Source: an uncultured Eubacteriales bacterium (lineage in GTDB: Bacteria > Bacillota > Clostridia > Lachnospirales > Lachnospiraceae). From it: a stretch of 13,250 nt of DNA. Positions 7,865 through 13,250 of the stretch are shown here, one piece after another. The position numbers and the translations under genes were made by a program. How positions within the stretch are numbered: the first letter of the stretch is position 1; every line of letters starts with the position of its first letter. The stretch covers positions 1 to 13,250 of the forward strand of contig ONWL01000017.1 of the NCBI GenBank assembly GCA_900321525.1. The letters are read 5' to 3'. The notes beneath the pieces were generated by a model. It ran no database searches. It was given only the letters and a program-made list of their open reading frames with translations, and had not been told where the DNA came from.

Positions 7865-7934
7865 TTATGTCTGGGGGTTATCATGAATTTTATCAGGTCT
7901 TTTATAAAAAAGCCCCGCACTGGGAGGGGAATGA

Positions 7935-8423
7935 ATGGAAAGGGTACGTGTCTTGACGAAAGTCTCGTTCCGATATTGGATAAGACACAAAAAACGTCTG
8001 TTGACGCTGGCACTTGCTATTGTAATGGGAGTGGCAGCGTTATGTTGTAGTGCACTGTTGATTAGAAGTGAGAAAACCGCAGAACTAGATGAAAAATTAG
8101 ATTATTACGGAAATTATGATGCCATCGTATATGAAACCAACAGGGAAACACTGGAGAGGGTTTCGGAGATGGAGGAAGTGATAGATGTGGGATTTTATTA
8201 TGAATTGGGTTATGCTACATCAAAAACCAGTGACATGGAGTGTAAGGTTGCTGCCTATGAGGACCAGAAGGCACAGGAAATGCATCATGTCAGCTGTATT
8301 CGAGGCAGACATCCGGTTGCAAAGGATGAAGTATCCATTGACCTGAATATGGCAAAGACGTTGGGGGTGGCACCTTATCCGGGAGAGCAGATTGAACTGG
8401 TATTGTATGACTTGGAACGGTAG
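7935..8423 (+). pseudogene. Permease fragment 1: TM1 and start of outer domain 1
   Basis: This 162-residue piece ends at the amber codon 8421-8423. It has a basic N-terminus (RYWIRHKKR), one hydrophobic helix, then a soluble domain that stops mid-fold at LVLYDLER. The same reading frame continues directly after the TAG with ELGSRSFTISGVF, so this is a nonsense change and not a frameshift. A single C-to-T change from CAG would create it. Confidence 0.8.
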
Positions 8424-8426
8424 GAA

Positions 8427-9587
8427 TTGGGAAGCAGAAGCTTTACCATTTCTGGTGTGTTTCAAATGAGCAATCCAAATTCAATAGGTGGGTTCTATCG
8501 GTTGCCGTCGATGACAGATTTTGTTCAAACGTATCTTCCTCCTACGATCATTCTGCACCGGGAAGCAAATGAATTATTTCAAAGTGAGAAACTTACGGCT
8601 CTTTTATGGGTGCGGGATATAGAAGATATTGATGCCATTCGGGCATTGGATTCTCCCAAAGGGACACTTTGGAATGCAGTGGTCGGGGATGCTCACTATG
8701 GTCGTGTATATCCATATACGATGATATTGGGCATTGGAACAACCATTTGGAAAGATTATGGATTTGGTGATATGTCTAATGTATTACAAGCCATTCAGGA
8801 TGGAAAGATCTTTATGGATTTTTATTCTTCCGTGCTGATTCCAATCGTCACATTTCTGGTATTGGTTATCGTCATCATTTCGGTCATTGGTCTGGTGCGC
8901 AATATATTAAAGGACAGGACCGAGATGCTTGCCATCCTGCGAAGTGTAGGTCTTTCGTCTGTAGGCAGCGGGATTTATCTCACCATTGAGTTATGTGTGC
9001 TTTGTTTCCTGCTGGCAGTGGTAGGTCTGGTGGTGGGGATGGGATGTCATCTGGTCATCATTGCCATTTTGGATCATGTATTTGAAATTCGGATTGCCAC
9101 TGGGTTTGATGCCATTCGATATGTAAAGGCAGTGACTTATAATCCATATTCCATGCCGTTATTTGTCACCATGACGGGCGTGTTGCTATCTGTATTGGTT
9201 GCAGTGTGGAAACTGTGCAGGGTTTCCCCCATTATGATTTTTCAGGGGGATTTGGAGCAGGGAAAGAAAAAGCGGGTGCGAAAGAATCGAAAGAGTCGGA
9301 AAGCAGAAAAAAGCTGGATGCCGTTACTTGGTGACAGCATTCATCTGAATGATGTGACCATTATGGTGATGATGATCGTGGTCATGAGCGCAGCCTATAC
9401 TGTATGCAGCACCTACGATAGGGATTTCCAGACTCCTTATGGAGCAGTTAGAAGGATATGTGATATCAGGTTCCCTGAACTGGGAGCAGCTTCAGATTGG
9501 AGCGGAAGTGGTCATTGCAGTACCAGAAGGACAGGCAGATGCAGTCAGAGAAGCCTTTTTGGCAGGAGAAGAACTGCCTTTGAGTGA
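8427..9587 (+). pseudogene. Permease fragment 2: rest of outer domain 1, TM2-TM5
   Basis: It is in the same frame as fragment 1. Permease-like sequence runs to about 9420 (TVCSTYDRDF). After that the frame becomes Arg/Ser/Cys-rich read-through of the next fragment's frame, until TGA at 9585-9587. The nominal TTG start at 8427 has no ribosome binding site, so this piece is probably not translated separately. Confidence 0.78.
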
Positions 9588-10518
9588 TGTGGTTCTGTCT
9601 GAGGAAGAAGATACCTATCATTTTTATAGCATGGAATTATCAGAACTGGCAGAACCGATTTTAGAAAAGAAGACGGTAGACAATGGGGTAGAGGTGAATT
9701 TTACGGAGTATTCTTTTGGCCATCGGAAGGATATCCAGACAAAAATTGGTGCCATTGTGGCAGTACCGGAAAACAGGGAAGCAGGAGAAGTACAGGACTG
9801 GATGCAGGAACTGACTTATGCCAAACTGGGGCAGTATCCGGTATTGGTGCTGTGTGCAGAGGAGGCATTTGCGGCATGGGAACTGCCGGATCATCTGTAC
9901 ATGCTGGTATCAGCCAAGGTGAAGGATGGATATGGTGTTACACAAATGGATGTGGCATGGTATAGAATGATGAGCCATGCTTCCGGAATGTCTTCCAGTT
10001 CCGTTTCAGAAATCAAAGCAGAGATGAAGAGTGCTGGCTATAAAGTGATGTGTATTTATTATGTGATGATCATTCTATTGATGATTGTGGGCATGACTGC
10101 CATCGGCATCAGCCTGTATTCCAGAATCCGCATGAGCAGCAGCCAGATTGCCAGTCTCCGTGCCATTGGAATGTCTTTGTCACAGCTTACAAAATGGATC
10201 ATCCGGCAAAATATGTGCTATCCATTGATTGGTGCAGTATGTGCCTTGGTTCCGGTGAGTATGTGTGAATGTCTGTTTCATTACATTATCTATCAAATCA
10301 ATAAAGGGGATTGGTTTTCATCTGGGTTGATAAAATATCGGGAACCGTGGTATTTACAATTGCCGTATTGGTACAGTCTGTTTTCCCATCATCCCATCCT
10401 CACACTGCTTGTGATCACTGCAATCATGATGGGATTGATCGTACTGGTCACACTTCCGCAGATTGCATACATTCGAAGGCAGAGGATTGTGGAAGATTTA
10501 GAGAAGGTATCATTCTAA
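9439..10518 (+). pseudogene. Permease fragment 3: outer domain 2 and TM6-TM8
   Basis: The frame is open from about 9385, with the first ATG at 9439 (MEQLEGYVISG). It carries most of the second outside domain (about 200 residues), then three helices with the FtsX motif LRAIGMS between TM6 and TM7, and ends RQRIVEDLEKVSF. The start at 9439 has no good Shine-Dalgarno. It lacks the TM that should precede the domain, so alone it would be a half transporter. Confidence 0.78.
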
Positions 10519-10540
10519 AACTATGAGAGGAGAGGGGATT

Positions 10541-11221
10541 ATGGGAACGATTGCAATTGAGGCAAAGGGGTTAAGCAAGATTTACAACATGGGAACCAGT
10601 CAGGTAGAGGCACTGAAGGAAGTGGATCTGACCGTACAAGAGGGGGAGTTTGTGGCACTGACCGGAACCAGCGGAAGCGGAAAGTCCACGCTGATGCACT
10701 TATTAGGCGGTTTGGACGTGCCCACCAGTGGAGAAGTGCTGGTGCAGCAGGAAAGCCTGACTAGGTGCAGGGAGAAACGTCTGGCGGCCATTCGCAGGGA
10801 ACAGATTGGCTTTGTGTTTCAGAAATTCTGTCTCATACAGGAGTTAAGCGTCAGGGAAAATATCATCCTGCCCATTCTCCTGTCTTCCAGAAAGGTGGAT
10901 GAGGCATACATAACAGAAATCTGTGAAGTGCTGGGACTAACAGACCGTATGACTCATATGCCCTCAGAGTTGAGTGGCGGACAGCAGCAGAGAGTGGCCA
11001 TTGCCAGAGCGCTGGCCAATCGCCCTTCCATTATGCTCTGTGATGAGCCCACTGGGAATCTGGATCACCGTACCAGTGAAGAAGTGATGAACCTGCTGCA
11101 CCGCATTCATGAGAGTTACCACAAAACAGTGGTTATCGTTACCCATGACCGGAGTATCGCAGAAGGGGCAGATTACATTTTACAATTGGAAGATGGACAG
11201 ATCATAGGCAGAGAATTGTGA
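10541..11221 (+). CDS. ABC transporter ATP-binding protein, LolD/MacB type
   Basis: This complete 226-residue ATPase would power the FtsX-type permease encoded just upstream. All motifs are present: Walker A GTSGSGKST (42-50), Q-loop Q94, signature LSGGQQQR (144-151), Walker B IMLCDEPTGNLD (164-175) with catalytic E169, and H-loop H202. The FVFQKF and PTGNLD wording is typical of the MacB/LolD/FtsE subfamily, which drives mechanotransmission rather than classic substrate import. The start at 10541 is preferred over the in-frame ATG at 10523, because AGGAG at 10528-10532 lies 8 bases before it and that ribosome site would fall inside the longer reading. It sits 22 bases after the permease stop, so it is the last gene of that cassette. 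It is intact although the permease is broken. Confidence 0.93.
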   Translation: MGTIAIEAKGLSKIYNMGTSQVEALKEVDLTVQEGEFVALTGTSGSGKSTLMHLLGGLDVPTSGEVLVQQESLTRCREKRLAAIRREQIGFVFQKFCLIQELSVRENIILPILLSSRKVDEAYITEICEVLGLTDRMTHMPSELSGGQQQRVAIARALANRPSIMLCDEPTGNLDHRTSEEVMNLLHRIHESYHKTVVIVTHDRSIAEGADYILQLEDGQIIGREL

Positions 11222-11243
11222 CAACCTTGTCGTGTTTCCTGAC

Positions 11244-11272
11244 TGGACAGGTTCACCGGTTAGTGTTATACT
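11244..11272 (+). promoter_or_regulatory. Sigma-A promoter for the malic enzyme gene
   Basis: TGGACA (11244-11249, one mismatch to consensus) is followed after 17 bases by TATACT (11267-11272), with TG one base upstream forming an extended -10. Predicted transcription start is near 11279, with a leader of about 65 bases and AAAGGAGG at 11332-11339. This puts the malic enzyme in its own unit, separate from the ABC cassette. Confidence 0.75.
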
Positions 11273-11344
11273 CTTTCTGGATAAGACAGCAAAAGAGGGT
11301 TAGACTATTGAGTGGAGGTTTAGCCAAAGTCAAAGGAGGCAGTC

Positions 11345-12517
11345 ATGGACTACGCAAAAGAATCACTAAAGATGCATTATGAACTGAAAGGAAAACTGGA
11401 AGTGGTCTCCAGGGCGGCAGTGGATACGCCGGAGGCACTGAGTTTGGCTTATACACCGGGAGTGGCAGAACCTTGTCTGGAGATTCAAAAAAATCCAGAG
11501 AAAAGTTTTGAACTGACTAGAAGATGGAATATGGTGGCAGTGGTCACCAACGGTACCGCAGTGCTGGGACTTGGAGATATTGGTCCGGAAGCAGGTATGC
11601 CAGTCATGGAAGGCAAGTGTGTATTATTTAAAGAATTTGGAGGAGTAGATGCATTTCCCCTTTGTGTCCGCAGCAAGGACCCAGAGGAAATCGTGCGAAC
11701 AGTGGAATTGCTTGCCGGCAGTTTCGGCGGTGTGAATCTGGAGGATATCAGTGCGCCTTCCTGTTTTGAAATTGAGCAGAAGTTAAAAGAGCGTTGTGAC
11801 ATTCCGATCTTTCATGATGACCAGCACGGTACGGCAGTGATCACACTGGCAGGTCTGCTCAATGCATTGAAAGTGGTTGGCAAGCATTTGGATGATGTGA
11901 AGATCGTCACATCCGGTGCCGGTGCAGCTGGGATCGCCATCATCCGCCTGCTCATTGCCATGGGGCTGAAAAACGTGATCATGACGGACAGACAGGGCGC
12001 CATTTATGAAGGACGCACCGGCTTGAATCCGGTGAAGGAGCAGATGGCAGCCATTACCAACCGGCAGATGGAAAAGGGTACTCTGGCAGAAGTGATTCGT
12101 GGGGCAGATGTGTTCATCGGTGTTTCTGCACCGGGAACCCTGACCCAGGAGATGGTGGCTTCCATGGCAAAAGACCCGATCATCTTTGCCTGTGCCAACC
12201 CCACACCGGAGATCTTCCCGGAGGAAGCCAAGGCAGCAGGTGCAGCAGTGGTGGCAACCGGACGTTCCGATTATCCGAACCAGGTAAACAATGTACTGTG
12301 CTTCCCGGGGATTTTCCGTGGTGCGCTGGATGTGCGGGCAAGTGATATCAACGATGAGATGAAGATTGCAGCAGCAAAGGCCATCGCAGGTCTGGTATCA
12401 GAGGAGGAGCTGCATGCAGATTATATTTTGCCTGCGGCATATGATAAGCGGGTGAAAAATGCAGTGGCAGAGGCGGTGAAAGAAGCAGCCCGCAGAAGTG
12501 GGGTCGCAAGAATTTAA
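11345..12517 (+). CDS. NAD-type malic enzyme (malate to pyruvate, decarboxylating)
   Basis: This 390-residue cytosolic enzyme oxidatively decarboxylates malate to pyruvate and CO2, making a reduced nicotinamide cofactor. The length is normal for the short bacterial form. Active-site residues visible are Tyr36 in LAYTPGVAEP, Lys91 in GPEAGMPVMEGK, and likely metal ligands E133-D134 (LEDISAPS) and D159 (FHDDQHGTA). The Rossmann cofactor site is GAGAAG at 191-196. An Asp at 215 ends the second strand, which favours NAD over NADP. ACANPTPEIFPEEA and GRSDYPNQVNNVLCFPG complete the family signature. The start is fixed by AAAGGAGG five bases upstream. It has its own promoter and its neighbours do not suggest a pathway. 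Cofactor preference is inferred. MaeA/MalS/YtsJ-like names are possible, but I do not assign one. Confidence 0.95.
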   Translation: MDYAKESLKMHYELKGKLEVVSRAAVDTPEALSLAYTPGVAEPCLEIQKNPEKSFELTRRWNMVAVVTNGTAVLGLGDIGPEAGMPVMEGKCVLFKEFGGVDAFPLCVRSKDPEEIVRTVELLAGSFGGVNLEDISAPSCFEIEQKLKERCDIPIFHDDQHGTAVITLAGLLNALKVVGKHLDDVKIVTSGAGAAGIAIIRLLIAMGLKNVIMTDRQGAIYEGRTGLNPVKEQMAAITNRQMEKGTLAEVIRGADVFIGVSAPGTLTQEMVASMAKDPIIFACANPTPEIFPEEAKAAGAAVVATGRSDYPNQVNNVLCFPGIFRGALDVRASDINDEMKIAAAKAIAGLVSEEELHADYILPAAYDKRVKNAVAEAVKEAARRSGVARI

Positions 12518-12702
12518 GCAGGTTTCCTCACTGATTCCGGGGCACGATTCCGCAAAGTATGGGATCAGGGCAATGGTTGTATGGGAAAGAACAGGAATAG
12601 GTAATTGCGAAACTCTTTTCGCAGATCCAAAACAGCCTGTACAGATGAAAGGCGTTTGGTATCATGGTTTTGCAAATGTTTAGAGAACGGGAACAGTAGA
12701 AG
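12518..12702 (+). other. Untranslated spacer after malic enzyme with a 7-bp hairpin
   Basis: I see no convincing gene between the malic enzyme stop and the terminator at 12703. A perfect hairpin TGCGAAA/TTTCGCA (12606-12612 with 12617-12623, loop CTCT) lies here without a following T-run. The stretch is probably a 3' UTR. An overlapping 61-codon frame (12498-12683) has no ribosome site and unlikely composition. Confidence 0.45.
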
Positions 12703-12753
12703 GAAAAAGGGAAACGGAGCGGCTTTTTTGAGCCGATATCGTTTCTCTTTTTC
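12703..12753 (+). terminator. Rho-independent terminator downstream of malic enzyme
   Basis: A long stem pairs 12703-12716 with 12740-12753, including one wobble. An inner CGGCT/AGCCG stem (12720-12724 with 12731-12735) lies across a small internal loop. The right arm holds a T5 run (12748-12752). It closes the malic enzyme transcript about 185 bases after the stop codon. Confidence 0.85.
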
Positions 12754-12861
12754 ATAACAATGTAACGAAGGAGAATCGGACGGGAGCAGGATCGTGACAA
12801 CAACACATGAAAAACAGGATGGTGCAATGTAGAAAAATACAGAGGCAGAGGGAGGAAGCCA

Positions 12862-13131
12862 TTGGAAACACGATGTACCGTATGCGATACCCCCATGGAA
12901 CAGGGAAAATTGGAATGGATCGGTAGGACCATTTCTGTGAACCTGTTGCAGTGGTGGTCTGACAAACCAGTGAAAATGCGTAAGCGCTCTTGGGGTGGGC
13001 AGGATAAGGAAATCGAGAGAAACCGGTCTTTTGTACTCAATACAGAGATATCCGGGAATGTAGGTTGGTATTGTCCGAAATGTGAGAAAATTTATGCAGC
13101 GTTTTCTGTCAAGGGACAGGACGGTCTGTAA
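12862..13131 (+). CDS. Small zinc-ribbon protein with two CxxC pairs (DUF6487-like)
   Basis: This 89-residue protein has CTVC (C5, C8) at the start and CPKC (C71, C74) near the end, the usual four-cysteine zinc ribbon. Between them is a variable strand-rich region with WIGRTISVN, a basic KMRKRSWGG patch and an FVLNTEISGNVGWYCP strand leading into the second pair. This resembles small bacterial ribbon proteins of the PF20097/DUF6487 type, whose function is unknown. The TTG at 12862 is taken as start because GGAGG at 12851-12855 is 6 bases upstream and the first CxxC follows at once. It lies after a terminator and 20 bases before the next gene, so the two may be co-transcribed. No clear promoter was found in 12754-12861. 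Confidence 0.8.
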   Translation: METRCTVCDTPMEQGKLEWIGRTISVNLLQWWSDKPVKMRKRSWGGQDKEIERNRSFVLNTEISGNVGWYCPKCEKIYAAFSVKGQDGL

Positions 13132-13151
13132 CAGAACTGGAGTGAGAAAAA

Positions 13152-13250
13152 ATGGGTATGAAAACAGAAACAGATTTGAGAACGATATTGAAACAGATTG
13201 ACCACAGAGGCTATCCTGCCTACAAGGAAACCAGAGGTGCATACCAGTTT
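13152..13250 (+). CDS. Predicted ABC-class ATPase, N-terminus only (3' cut by window)
   Basis: The first 33 codons of a gene run off the window edge. ATG 13152 follows GGAG at 13139-13142 by nine bases; a second in-frame ATG at 13158 is an alternative start. The sequence TILKQIDHRGYPAYKETRG resembles the N-terminus of the COG3044/PF09818 'predicted ATPase of the ABC class', where a D/H-x-RGY-x-AYK motif opens the protein. The Walker motifs would be beyond the window, so this is recognition from a short motif only. The gap to the zinc-ribbon gene is 20 bases. Confidence 0.65.
   Translation, partial: MGMKTETDLRTILKQIDHRGYPAYKETRGAYQF

Larger units (their letters stand above)
7935..10518 (+). 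pseudogene. FtsX/MacB-type ABC permease, broken by amber codon and frameshift
   Basis: Three open pieces together make one eight-TM permease with two FtsX units (4+4 TM, each with a large outside domain), as in Vex/BacEF-type transporters that export or detoxify peptides. GGAGGGG at 7923-7929 precedes ATG 7935. TM1 is near residues 22-42. TM2-TM4 lie at about 8815-8905, 8971-9070 and 9148-9215, TM5 at about 9354-9405, and TM6-TM8 at about 10045-10122, 10210-10290 and 10390-10470. FtsX motifs LAILRSVGLS and IASLRAIGMS are both present. The lesions are an in-frame TAG at 8421 and a frame change between about 9385 and 9439. The second outside domain also seems to lack its N-terminal part. The ATPase gene starts 22 bases after its stop. 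A full-length product is not expected. Confidence 0.85.

Noticed and set aside
8421..8423. TAG read as an amino acid (stop codon recoding)
   Set aside because: TAG ends the kinase gene normally, no other recoded TAG is seen, and the permease has an independent frame break, so simple decay is the better reading.
10523..10540. ATG 10523 as start of the ATPase
   Set aside because: The AGGAG ribosome site for ATG 10541 lies within these six codons, and the MGTIAIEAKGLSK start is the usual family N-terminus.
12794..12832. Tiny GTG-started ORF before the zinc-ribbon gene
   Set aside because: It has only 12 codons with a mediocre GGGAG site and no motif; chance is likely.
12565..13242. 225-codon minus-strand ORF (and a 170-codon one at 12528-13040)
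   Set aside because: They run opposite to the zinc-ribbon gene and through a strong terminator, are Phe/Pro/Ser/Cys-rich with no motif, and lack ribosome sites. They are shadow frames.

Overview
The window looks like chromosome from a gut-type Firmicute, most likely a Lachnospiraceae member (Blautia/Dorea/Ruminococcus-like). This rests on strong AGGAGG ribosome binding sites, sigma-A type promoters, moderate GC in coding DNA with AT-rich spacers, a YesM/LytS-type kinase beside a sugar-binding lipoprotein, and a giant surface-anchored starch enzyme. All supported genes lie on the + strand. There are no tRNA, rRNA, CRISPR or transposase genes.

Region 1 (1-1617) is a sensing operon end. It holds the C-terminal ATPase part of a sensor histidine kinase, overlapped by 11 bases by a gene for an extracellular sugar-type solute-binding lipoprotein, and closed by a perfect 17-bp stem terminator. 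No transporter permease follows, so the binding protein may serve the kinase as a ligand sensor. Region 2 (1618-7075) is a 1734-residue secreted pullulanase/alpha-amylase. It has two N-terminal starch-binding-like domains, an acidic linker, X25-like modules, a GH13 catalytic core with all catalytic residues, and a C-terminal membrane anchor, and it ends in its own terminator. A simple reading is that the kinase/binding-protein pair detects oligosaccharide and the enzyme releases it, but that link is inference.

Region 3 (7076-11221) is the odd part. A near-consensus promoter and a leader of about 235 nt precede a small secreted beta-rich protein. Its start codon and signal peptide are in different frames. 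It is followed by an eight-TM FtsX/MacB-type permease broken by an in-frame amber codon and by a frameshift, probably with an internal deletion. An intact LolD/MacB-type ATPase closes the set. The layout (small secreted protein, FtsX permease, ATPase) resembles bacteriocin/immunity or peptide-export cassettes such as those around lactococcin 972-like proteins. Here it appears to be decaying, unless the frame breaks are programmed or are sequence errors.

Region 4 (11222-13250) is housekeeping. It has a well-formed promoter and a complete short-form NAD-type malic enzyme, a spacer with a hairpin and a strong terminator, a small four-cysteine zinc-ribbon protein starting at TTG, and the first 33 codons of a predicted ABC-class ATPase (COG3044-like).
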